Source: Lunularia cruciata (lineage: Eukaryota; Streptophyta; Marchantiopsida; Lunulariales; Lunulariaceae). From it: a stretch of 64,000 nucleotides of DNA. The translations under genes and the position numbers were made by a program. The stretch covers positions 55,244,501 to 55,308,500 of the forward strand of contig OX419761.1 in the NCBI GenBank assembly GCA_948567375.1. The letters are read 5' to 3'. Under the pieces are notes generated by a model. That model was not told the origin of the DNA, ran no database searches, and was given only the letters and a program-made list of their open reading frames with translations. This document shows, piece after piece, positions 54,487 through 64,000 of this stretch. The first letter of the stretch is position 1, and every line of letters starts with the position of its first letter.

Positions 54487-57252
54487 TTAAGCAGCAGCAA
54501 TGCATTCTGTTCTCAATCTGGAAGCATTCAAGGACACAGTGGCTTCCCCTCTATCCTGGAAGCCACTGGAAGTCTTCAAGTCGATGAAAAGATTTGGAAC
54601 TGCCTGCCAGCTCGTAGCCGCAGTTACACCCACAGCTTCTTCCTCACTATCTGTACCGCTGAACACTTGAGTTCCATCACTGTCAGATTCCACACTTTCG
54701 GAATCTGAAGCTGAGCACATGTCTGCTCCTGAGTCGGAGTTCATGCACATATCTGCGTCCACACCCAATAAGCGGTTGGTCTCGGATAGAATGATAGACC
54801 ATGTATCAGCGACGTGGCTTGGTTCAGTCAAGGTCGCACCGATTGCCATTCGCAAAGTATATACTCCTCCCATTACTGTATGGGTGAAAAAGATAGTGCC
54901 ATTCGCGTTGATATTGTCCATCAACGTTTGATTTAACGTCTTCCCGTTGTCGAAATCGTCGGCCTGAGGTTTGAGACGGAAGCAAACCAGAGCGAAGTTT
55001 CTTGGTGTAACTATCTCGAAGTTCCCATTCGCCAGAACCAAAGATTCGAAGTGCTTAGCCATTCGTACACCCTTTCTAATGTGGGTACGCAAACCCTCTG
55101 CTCCGTACATGCGCATCACCATCCACAACTTAACAGCCCTGAATCTTCTGGACAAAGGAAGCTGAAGGTTTCTGAAATCGATCACCATTTTCGAGTCGGA
55201 GTGCTGAAAATATCAATTACCTCGTCAGTAAAGTAGCCAAGGTTATAGTCCACTAAGAAACAACGTGGGATACTGCCATGGGTACAAGGAGAGTTGGCAA
55301 AGAAATGTGATTCCTTGAGACTTTAGTGTACCTTGTTCTTGAGATACTCGGGATCAGTGGACAAAGCTGACTCCAAAGCCTTTGGGTCCTTAACCCAGAG
55401 GCATGAACTGTCAAAGTTGATGAGGAGCCACTTGTGTGGGTTCAAGCAAAATGAATCAGCCTTCTCAACGCCTTTCAGGAAATGTCTAAACTCTGGGCAA
55501 ATGCAAGCGCTCCCGGCATATGCTGCATCTATATGGAACCACATCGCGTGCTCTTTGGCAATGTCGCCGATATTTTCCAATGGGTCCACAGCAGAAGAAG
55601 AAGTTGTCCCAACCTGTGCCAATGATCATCATCGTCAGTGCCTTGAAGACGACTCTGTTTATGAAGTTTGGTAAATCCTCTTTGGCTGTATCTTACAGTG
55701 GATTAGTTCTCTATTCATCTGCATATCTAAACACCCCAACATCGGCGCCATGAACATGAATTTAGCTCTAGTCCAAAGCAGTCGCGAGTTGTTCAGAACA
55801 CGCTTACAAACAATAAGCTCCCTCTCCCAGGGCCCAACAATAGATTTGGACATAGATTTGCATATAATCCTTACCGTTCCGCAGACGAAGAAGGGAATAA
55901 AACCAGCCGCCTTGTCATCATTGATTGCCTTTTGAAGGACTTCAGGGGAGAGACTGAAGTTTGTTGACGCATCGGTGGGCAACACTCGCAGATTATCACC
56001 TTGAACACCAGCCATCTGATGCCATGTTCGAGAGTCAAGAGTTTATTTACATGGAAATGCTTGGGAATGCAAAAATTATTTTTTGTTTACAGTTCCCTAA
56101 GCTCAGTTCGTTGGATCGATTATTATCAGCAAAAAATTTCCCTACATTCAGTTCAAAGGATCAAACAAAATTTCATTTACAGAGGGACGGTGATGAGTAA
56201 ATCTTCCCATCAGGCGGAGGATCACCAGTTTAAAAAGTGGCCATTCGCTCTACCAAAAGTTCATGGAAGCGTCAGAAGATCCAAACACAGCATTGAAATT
56301 GTACCTTGCAAGCTTTTGCCACGCAGGAGTGAGTCTGATCAGAAGTGTAAGCGACAAGTTTGCTGTGTGCAACTCCTTCCAGCATACCCTCCTTCATACA
56401 TTTCTCTACAAATCGTTTACGGGCAGCTAGAATACACACAAACACTGCTTCGCATGCGGTTCCTTCGATGATTCCACCGCCTCCTCCGCAGTTAAGGAAC
56501 TCCTTTGGGAGATTCAAGAGCTTGCCCAGCCAGTCAACGACAATCACTTCCAATTCGGTTGCTGCAGGAGATGCAATCCAGCTGAATCCGTTCACGTTAA
56601 GTCCTCCGCAGAGCATTTCTCCCAAGTATCCAGCTGTGCTGAAACTTGCTGGGTAGTAAGCGTGAAATTGTGGGGACAGCCAATGGGTGATACCTGGAAG
56701 AATCTTGGATTTCACGTCTGCATTATAACAGGCACGTTCATATATCAAGCATAATCTCGAGGTTAAGTCGTTTTAGTACACTATGTAGTTCCCTGTCAGT
56801 TCTCATGTCGGGGAACAACGTGCCCCATTTCAGCTGTCCAGACACAACTCGAAATCTAATCCAGTTGGTATATTCTAAAAATGGATAGGGAGGGAAACTT
56901 TGAAATCTGGCGTACCTGAGAAAACTTCGTCCAAAGTCTCCGCATTTTCGGGAGCTGAATCTGGGATTAGTTTGGTCAAATAACCAGGCTGCACACAAAC
57001 ACGTCATTGATCAGACAATGCCCTACGAAAGGATATCCTGAAACTACAATGACAACATAGAATCAGAAACTTTGAGCAATGTCAAAGACGAACATTTGAC
57101 GTACTACACATGTCAATGTGAAACATAAGTATTTCTCTTACCTCCACTTGGCTGCGAACGGGGTAAGACTCGATGTCACGATAATAGTCGGCCAGAAACT
57201 CGACCATTTGATGAGCGGATTGCCTAAACTCTTCAACGTTGAAGGGGCTCAT
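54487..57252 (-). CDS. aromatic amino acid decarboxylase / aromatic aldehyde synthase
   Basis: PLP enzyme of the plant TYDC/TDC/AAS family acting on Phe, Tyr, Dopa or Trp in the cytosol. Exons (minus): 57,142-57,252, 56,916-56,988, 56,305-56,717, 55,875-56,015, 55,332-55,613, 54,487-55,203. All five introns (128-289 bp) are GT-AG and the joined frame is open for 578 codons. Seen: [27 protein letters not shown] region, [28 protein letters not shown] (His191), [10 protein letters not shown] (Asp275), the PLP lysine in NPHKW (Lys307), then VIDFRNLQ and [12 protein letters not shown]. Phe350 replaces the loop Tyr of true decarboxylases; this change is known to give aldehyde synthases. Ser358 is the residue linked to phenolic rather than indole substrates. 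About 90 extra C-terminal residues are Ser/Asp/Glu-rich. The ATG at 57,252 is a choice: the open frame continues upstream to about 57,347 without another ATG. Confidence 0.9.
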
Positions 57253-58103
57253 CGGCTTGCTCCTCACGTTCTCACCGGTGGCGGCAACAAGATCGAAGTT
57301 GGTAATCGATTCCCTGCATTTTTTGAGCAAAAACTGGCGACTTGATTAGAGAGAATTACAAGATGGAAAAAAACATTGGAGGAATGCAATGGATATGCAG
57401 CACCTGGAGAAAACTCTCCTTTCAATAAAGCGAAATGCAGTTCATTTAGGTCCCTGGTAGTGATCAGGTACAGTGTAGTTTACTATGATCCCTCAGCTTG
57501 AGGTACATCCTTCGATATCCTGCCACCTCGATTTCCAAATTCTGCACTAACCTGAAGACAAACTATCTTGGCAGTCAAATATCTCAACTATTTTGTCACG
57601 AGTTGTATCACAAGTTATATGTTTACTGTAGCTCGCGATGCTCGAGACTAGAAGAATGCACTTTGAAGTAAGTAGCGTTAGACTTTACATTCTAATAATG
57701 AGAAGGGGTGGTTTGTCGAGAAGCGCCGGTGTATGACGAGCTCCAAGTGCCTGGACGTAGTGAGAATCCTCAGATTACAACGTAACTGGACGTCACTTCA
57801 GTGTGTTTTTACTACGCTGGGTAGGGTTGTCAACGGGCAGTCTCGTATGTTCTCACTTAAACGGAAGAGACCGTGATACAATCCTCCGATGAGACACCAG
57901 CTGAATATTGCTGCGTTCTGCTTCTGAATAGACGTCAAGTAACGTCAGGTCAGACAGCAGTAAGAGAGCAGATTGAGTACGTTATTGCGTCGCAAGCTCA
58001 AGTTGCATGGACAAAGATCGATAGGGAATGCTCAAGGAGAATTCTCGACGCTCGATGTCCCTCAACTTAAACGCTTGGATGAGTTTATAGAGGTTTCTTG
58101 GCC
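57253..58103 (-). promoter_or_regulatory. 5' leader of the decarboxylase gene
   Basis: About 850 bp between the TATA box and the chosen ATG. A possible splice acceptor (TTTTTGCTCAAAAAATGCAG, cut at 57,314) lies just upstream of the first exon, which would make the leader spliced and would remove an out-of-frame ATG at about 57,319. A further coding exon cannot be excluded, but I found no ATG exon that reads through to a good donor. Confidence 0.4.
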
Positions 58104-58111
58104 CTTATATA
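58104..58111 (-). promoter_or_regulatory. TATA box, likely for the decarboxylase gene
   Basis: Minus-strand CTCTATATAAGGGC is a consensus-like plant TATA box; a start at about 58,075-58,080 would follow. It is the best such box in the 1.2 kb upstream of the coding region. Confidence 0.5.
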
Positions 58112-58453
58112 GAGCTCCAGCGGCATGTGGGATTCTCCCCGGTTCTCGTTCCCCTGAGAGTACTCCTTTTATCCCGTAGCGGCGTAGCGGTAATAAAAAA
58201 TCACATCTAAATCAAGTTCTCCGCTCCTCTTCCAGACTATCGCGAACGAGGGAGCCGCCCTCGAGTGTCTCCCTCCGTGTGGGTGTCCGTCAATATCGGT
58301 ACTGGTCAAACTTACTGCAGTCAGGTGTACAGTGTTCATCGGGACTTACATTTAAATATATATATAATTAATTTTTAATCCATGAGGCTTCGAGAAACTG
58401 GCCTACTTCCTGCCTTCAGATTGAATGTAAATGACATATTAGCCCCATTTTAC
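58112..58453. other. upstream region of the decarboxylase gene
   Basis: No ORF. Contains a G/C-rich part (58,220-58,300) and a TA repeat (58,354-58,372, ATATATATATAATTAATT). No binding site can be assigned with confidence. Confidence 0.4.
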
Positions 58454-58519
58454 CTGTTCATCCTCCGTGTTTTCTACGCCTTTTCTCTGTTCATCCTCCG
58501 TGTTTTCTACGCCTTTTCT
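58454..58519. repeat. tandem duplication of 33 bp
   Basis: CTGTTCATCCTCCGTGTTTT plus 13 more bases occurs twice back to back (58,454-58,486, 58,487-58,519) and CCATTTTA-CTGT flanks both sides, so the original repeat may be longer. Confidence 0.85.
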
Positions 58520-58552
58520 CCATTTTATCTGTAACGTTTTATCCTGGTACGT

Positions 58553-59025
58553 CTTGATGTGGTCTTCCCGTCCTTGTTATTATTCTACGTGGTCACCACT
58601 TCTCATTCTCTACTTATTTACAGAGCTCGGATATCTTAGGTGCGGAAGGGTAGATTTCTTACCGACTCTATTGGGGCTTAGCCCCATGTTACTTTTTTTT
58701 CTCTCCCTTGATGGGTCTCCCCATCTTTCATTTTTCCTACGCGGTCGCCTTTTATGTATTTACAGAGCAACTCTGCAACTATTTACTGCGTCACCGCTTT
58801 GAGGTTAAATCTACGTACACAAGATACAAGATGCCCAATTGATTCCAATCAATTCCCCTCTTACCCCTCATGATAGGCAGTACGATCAGTATACACTAGT
58901 TTCTGTTATCTAAATGCGGCTGTACCGACCACGTCTTCTCATTCACAATTCCTTGTAACTTCTTATGTTTTATCCTTGTCCTTCATGGGGTCTTCCTATC
59001 CCTTCTTGTTACTACGCGGACGCCT
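58553..59025. repeat. three scattered copies of a motif of about 45 bp
   Basis: At about 58,553-58,597, 58,708-58,752 and 58,976-59,025 the order GGTCTTCCC / GGTCTCCCC / GGTCTTCCT, CTTGTTATTATT or similar, CTACGTGGTC / CTACGCGGTCGCC / CTACGCGGACGCC is repeated. Probably part of a degraded longer repeat. Confidence 0.5.
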
Positions 59026-60435
59026 GTCGTTTCTGGGAACTTCCTACTAAGAAAATGAATTTCAAATTCACCACAAACAAATTCATTTTGTCCCTTAAGT
59101 GTAGATGTCACATGTACATTTTAGAAGCTCGCATCCTTGCATCGGAAAGTGTCAATGTGACACCAGTTTGTAATACAAGGAGCTATTTATGCACTTGACA
59201 CAAAGCTACATTATATTTCCTAATTCATAGTTCTTCAAGTTAACTGAATTTTGATACACCTCTATGAATGATATGAATTTTGATTGTGTGTTCCATCTTC
59301 ACTACTAAAAAAGTGACTTAATGACTTACTAAACTTAATCGACTCAATGACTCACTAAACTTATGAGGCATCGTTGAAGCTTCGATAATGTTCTTGGAGG
59401 ATGGGTAGTTGATTGCCTACTTGACTCTCCTCCCTGACCTGCTGGAGGTAATATTCACTTGAATTTTCGTTCATTTTCACGTAAGTAAAGCCGTCATGAT
59501 AGAAACAAGTTGTAATGTTTTTTACATAATTTAACTTCAGAGTCTGAAAACCTTGGGTTGCTCCTCTGTCAATAGTGTTATAGTTTAAATATTAGCACCA
59601 GTGCACATAAAGATTCCAATTATCTTCATATCCAAGCTGACAATCTAATCGGCTCAAGGAATCCGGATTTGTAAAGTCATTCATATTTGTCCATCGGACC
59701 AGCTCGGACGATCTGGGAGAAGGGGAAGAGATAAGAGAAATTTATTACTTTCCAGGTGTACTTTGAGGGTAGAAGTAAATAAATAATATACATATATATA
59801 ATATAAAAATGAATAAATTCTCTTTATTCTTTATTTTTGAATTTTGGTTTTATTGAGATTCAACTTGGCAGCTGTGGAGAATTTAGTTAAAAGATACTGC
59901 CCAGATTAAGATTTCCGAGGAGTTTTCAATGATTACTTTAGTATGATAGTCAGATGTTGGGATCATTTGTTTTTCATTCATTTTTTCTACTCTCATGATG
60001 GTGTCTTTCTTATATTAGAGGAGGACATGTGGGGTTACTATATTTTGTTGATTTGAGCAAAGGATTGAGCTAAATTACAAGAGGATTTTATGGGCTACAT
60101 GTTTTAAGAGATAAATTGAATCACAATAGATTCCACTCAACTACACCAGTACAAGGTATTAGGTCAAGTTAGAAACTATAGTACAAGTCTTATAATGTTT
60201 GCCTGTAGCTAGTCCCATTGATAAGATTATTTTCTCCTTATGTTTATGAATCCTCTACTACTAGAAGTATAAAAAAAACTCTTAAAGTATCAACCTAAGA
60301 ACTTATTATAACTTAATAGCATTATTTTTGATCATGCATATGTATAGCCTCACGCTCTCTTGAAGAGGCTTGTCAAATATGCTTTCTCTGGATTACTTCT
60401 TTGGAATGAACTCTTTAATAGTCTTTGAGTTGTTT
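59026..60435. other. intergenic stretch without recognised gene
   Basis: AT-rich. A short direct repeat AATGACTYACTAAACTTA lies at about 59,318-59,361. TATATATAATATAAAAATG at about 59,792 is simple sequence. Nothing else can be supported. Confidence 0.5.
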
Positions 60436-61300
60436 TAAGTGCTAGATGCTAGTCAATGTCTCATAATAGAGAAGCACACAGGGGCTATTAGAAAAATTGC
60501 TATTGGGGAGGTCTTTATTAGCTACAAATTGATCTTTAACATTCTTTGCACTTCTAGTAGTAATTTAGTACACATCAATTTAGAGTTACTACATTGGGAG
60601 GTTTTGAGTCTATACCTCTTGATATTAAGGTGTACTTGAATATCTACCTAGATTTTATTATCTTGCAAGTGGATGTTTAAAAAGGCTTTTAATAACATCT
60701 GATGTGCATACATCTTTGGAGAGCTTAGGGAGATTGGTGGATCCTTAATAAGTCTTATTCCTTTCATGCAATTATTATATGGTCTCCTCTTCTCTTTATT
60801 ACCAACACAGTTTCTCACAAGAAGGAATCATAATTTTTTAGTCAAATATTGATACACAACAAGAAGATCACTTAAAATACCTCCTTTCACCATATTTTTT
60901 TAGCTCTTTTTCTATTACATTTGTTATATACATTTTATATTGGCAAATGATACACACAATATATGCTTTATAGACCAAATTAGGCAAGCTTTTGACCACT
61001 TGAATATCAAGCGGTCTATCTTGTAAGCTTGAGAATAAAAATGCGTTACATCTACAAAAAGCTTATGGATCCTTGGAGTGCCATTAGAGTCCAAGGGTTT
61101 TTCTTATGCTTTTTAGATGTTGCTCTTCTAAAGGATGTATTTTATGTTAATGACTATCCTCTCCTACATGATAGGCAAGTCATAAGGTATACTCTCCTCT
61201 AGTATTGCTTAATAATTGACCTTCTGCAAAGTTCCTTCTTCAATCTTCTTATCAAGTTTGATAGCATTGATAAGTATATATTGAAGTCTTGATATTAATC
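60436..61300 (+). pseudogene. relic of a non-LTR-type reverse transcriptase
   Basis: Frames on the plus strand, joined across stops, show family words: IRKIAIGEVF (about 60,489), ILQVDV-KAFNNI (about 60,660), FGELREIGGSL-SLIPF (about 60,714), LANDTHN (about 60,942, where the family has ADDTH with two catalytic Asp), QAFDHL (about 60,988), LGVPLES and LKDVFYVNDYPLLHDRQV (about 61,075-61,170). Such RTs are widespread as mobile-element proteins in land plants. The catalytic Asp pair is damaged and there are many stops. Confidence 0.6.
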
Positions 61301-61574
61301 ATTGGACTAGGAACTTTTGAGTTTGTAAGAAGAGACTTGGCACATAGATAAACATCTCTATCAATTTTTTATAGAAAAGTAGGTTGACTACCTATGGAGA
61401 AGAGAACACTTGTTGTATTTTTAGTTTATTATGTACTCATGGAATCTTTACTTTTCACTACTTTTTTGGTTGCTTATACGTTTGGCTTGGAGATGTATTT
61501 GATGGAAGTGGAGGATAAATACATGTCTCTCCAAGCACTATCATGACAAAAAAGAGATGGTTTGTCCCCTTTGG

Positions 61575-63185
61575 CACGCCATTTGTAGTGTCGCATCTAG
61601 ATTGATCGGACCTTGGAGTTGTAGTGATAGTAGTCATAAGTATTTCAGCAATTTCCCATAGACTACTCTCTGATGGTCAAATTTTGTGTTTGGGGTACTA
61701 ACTTCATGGTGGGGGCCACCGTCACTTTGCACCGTTCACACCGTTGAGTGTACCATCAGTGGAACCGTTAGGGTTCCAGACCTGGCTTGAGTCCAAAGGT
61801 ATACTTTCAAAGTGTAGCTCCAAAGAGCTCACTTCTCTGATGTTGAGCCTTCAAGTTCTTGGCTATGGTAGACAGAGGCCGGCAAGCGTCACCTGGATTC
61901 TCTTAGCTAGAGTGGGTGTGGCTTGACTGTAATCAATACCCAATTGTTGGCAGTTTATAGAGTCATTGATCAAGTATTGATCTGAGTTGAGTTGATTTGA
62001 GAGTTATAAACAATCTGATTACATCATAAAAGTGAAGTTAGGGGGAAATTGGGTGTAGAAACTATGAGTGTTGGTGGTATCTCCAAGTGCAATGGATCGT
62101 TGGTAGCTCAATCAAAGTTCTAGTTTTCCTTGGTGTGCAAAAGCTCATTGTTTGATGTAGATTTGGTAGTAAGGCAGATGGTGTGCATAAGCAATGGCCA
62201 ATTTTTGAGCAAAGAAGAAGCAATATTTGAGTAGTGGTTGTGATTTTGAGCTCAAGAGATGAAGACAGGACTGATTTGTTGCAAGTTGGGCTTAGAAAGT
62301 AAAATTGAAGGTGGGGTTGGGAACCTATCCTCTTGAATTTTTTATTTGGAGAAACCTATTTTTTCAATTTGGCTCGAGTGTGTCATGCCATTTGTAGTGT
62401 TGCATCTAGATTGCTTGGACATTGGAGTTCCAATGATAGTAGTTAGAGTTATTTCAGTAGTTTCTCACAGACTACTTTCCAACGGTCAGATTTTGTGTTT
62501 GGGGTATTGACTTCATTGTGGGGCCCACTGTCACTTTGCACCGTCAAGTATGCCGTCAGTGGGACCGTTAGGGTTTCAGACCTAGCTCAAGTCCAAGGGT
62601 ATACTTTTGAAGTGCAACTCCAAAGAGCTCACTTCTTTGATGTTGAGCCTTCGAGTTCCTGGCTATGGTGGACAGAGGCCGGCAAGCATCACTTGGATTC
62701 TCTTTGCTAGAGTGGGTGTGGCTTGACTATAATCAGTGCCCAATTATTGGCAGTTTATAGAGTGACAGATCAAGTACTGATCTGAGTTGAGTTGAGTTGA
62801 GAGTGGTAAAAAATCTGACTATATCAAAGAAGTGAAACCATGGGGAAATTGGGTGCAAAACCTTTGAGTGTTGGTGGTATCTTCAAGCTCGGTGGATCAT
62901 TGGTAGCTTGATTGAAGTTCAAGTTTTCTCTAGTGTGCAAAAGATCGTTACTTGATAGAGATTTGGTAGTAAGGCAGACGGTGTGCGGAAGCATTGGCTA
63001 ATTTTTTAGCACAAAAGGAGCAAATTTTGAGCAGTGGTTGTGATTTTGAGCTCATGAGGGGAAGATAGGACCAATTTGTTGCAAGTTGGGCTCAGAAAGT
63101 AAAATTGAAGGTGGAGTTGTGAAGCTATTCTCATGAATTTGTGATTTGGATAAACTTGTGTTTTCAATTTGGCTCAAGTGGAAAG
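61575..63185. repeat. tandem duplication, units of about 800 bp
   Basis: Unit 1 about 61,575-62,380 and unit 2 about 62,381-63,185 match along their whole length: GCCATTTGTAGTGT-GCATCTAGATT, TTTTGTGTTTGGGGTA, CTTGGCTATGG / CTGGCTATGG, CAGAGGCCGGCAAGC, GAGTGGGTGTGGCTTGACT, TTTTCAATTTGGCTC at each end. Many substitutions, so not recent. No convincing ORF; could be part of a long LTR of an unidentified element. Confidence 0.8.
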
Positions 63186-64000
63186 TTAGCGGGGGATTTG
63201 GCAATCAACCAACTTTAGGGTTTACATCACATTTTGGCTGGATTTTACTTCAGATTTTGGCCAGATTTGGAAGAGTTTTGCTAGTTTGGAGGAGTTTCAC
63301 CAGATTTTGGAGGAGGTTCAAAGTGGCAATAAGAAAGGCCTCATTTCGGCATTTAGAGGCTTTGAGGCATAGGATTGTGGGCTATGAGAGGCTACAAAGG
63401 CCTAGAAGGGCCAACAAGCCAGCTTGCTGGTGTGAGGCTAGCTAGTTTAGAGTAGATCTTGGTCATTGGTTGGCAAAATCTGCTCATCCTGCTAGATTAT
63501 GCGCAATAGGGTTTGACCCCTAGATCTCTTGTTCCTAGACTGGTGCCCTAGTCAACTAGTTCACCCCACTTGTTGTCCTAGTGACTGTGCCACTATTATC
63601 TATACACTTGTAGCTTTGGCTAGGAAAGGCAATTTGATCCCATTCTTGGTGATCTTGGTAGCTTAGGACTTAGATTCAAACTTCTCGTATGTCAAATGCC
63701 AAATGGTGGCAGAGTCAATCTTGTATTGTTTTATGAGATGGAGTGTTTTTGTTTATATTTCTTGTGATTGGACCCCCTTCATTCTCTACTTCCTGTTTGT
63801 GCACCACGTTTGTGTGAGGTGCCCTGACTTTTGAGCATTGGTGCTCTGGTGTGCTCTCGATAGTGAGGCTGGAGTGATGACCAATCAAACCATCTTTGTT
63901 TCTCTCCGGTGAGGCAAGAAGGAATGACCTACAGACTGTGAGAGTGCGTGTTGTGATGGCAGGTTACAAGTTGCACTTTCTCCTAGTATAGTTATCTCAA
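63186..64000. other. unassigned repeat-like sequence at the window edge
   Basis: An open frame at 63,146-63,445 is not recognised and looks like chance. A stretch near 63,707 (AATGGTGGCAGAGTC) vaguely resembles a tRNA-Met primer site but has mismatches in key places. Nothing else supported. Confidence 0.3.

Noticed and set aside
57142-57330. Start of the decarboxylase at 57,330
   Set aside because: The codon there is TTG, not ATG, and the sequence just downstream looks like a splice acceptor.
63700-63720. tRNA-Met primer binding site near 63,707
   Set aside because: TGGTGGCAGAGTC differs from TGGTATCAGAGC at key positions and no LTR end precedes it clearly.
1-64000. CRISPR arrays, bacterial operons, tRNA or rRNA genes
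   Set aside because: No regularly spaced repeats, no ribosome-binding-site-led gene clusters and no tRNA-like cloverleaf seen; the primer binding sites are only short tRNA complements.

Overview
The window looks like a repeat-dense piece of nuclear DNA from a land plant with a large genome. Ty3/gypsy-type LTR retrotransposons, mostly stacked inside one another, fill about 1-48,630. A single multi-exon cellular gene, a plant-type aromatic amino acid decarboxylase/aldehyde synthase, lies on the minus strand at about 54.5-57.3 kb. I cannot name the species. The TE-dense landscape, short introns and the kind of non-LTR reverse transcriptase relic at 60.4-61.3 kb would suit a gymnosperm or fern at least as well as a flowering plant, but this is only an inference.

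Two gypsy families explain the left three quarters. Family A has 691-bp LTRs and carries an extra zinc-knuckle ORF in front of gag. Copy A1 is on the minus strand, with its 3' LTR at 70-760 and its 5' LTR at 38,848-39,538. Copy A2 is on the plus strand, internal part 6,127-10,818 plus 24,488-25,793. Family B has very long LTRs (about 3.7-3.8 kb) that themselves carry a reading frame of about 850 codons. One complete B element (10,819-24,482) sits inside the integrase of A2, flanked by the duplication GTGAC. Another B-type insertion (1,911-33,559, minus strand) splits the integrase of A1, flanked by ACTCT. Two solo B LTRs (3,153-5,047 with GCAAT; 29,178-32,941 with ATCTA/ATCTG) are inserted into those older B LTRs. 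Each A copy is uninterrupted at the site where the other is broken, so the empty sites can be read within this window. This gives a relative order: A, then older B LTRs, then younger B LTRs. From 39,539 to 48,627 there are five pieces of a more diverged B subfamily in alternating orientation.

The most interesting system is the gene carried in the long LTRs. It is a protein of about 850 residues with a globular N-terminal part (motif FLAWNWN), an acidic/serine-rich and basic middle, a long coiled coil and a conserved acidic C-terminus (DEVDIGSD). It recurs in several LTR copies and in diverged subfamilies, and one copy keeps 847 codons in frame with only stop codons breaking it. I do not recognise the domain. 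A TATA-like box stands exactly 27 nt before its ATG in three copies.

From 48.6 to 54.5 kb the sequence is AT-rich and holds only degraded repeats, short tandem duplications, hairpins and weak open frames. The decarboxylase-family gene (six exons seen, all introns GT-AG, frame intact) follows. It has the PLP lysine but a Phe where amine-producing family members have the catalytic Tyr, which points to an aldehyde synthase activity; it also has an unusual Ser/Asp/Glu-rich C-terminal extension. A TATA box lies about 850 bp upstream of its putative ATG. The right end (58.3-64 kb) has short repeats, a degraded non-LTR reverse transcriptase and a tandem duplication of about 800 bp.
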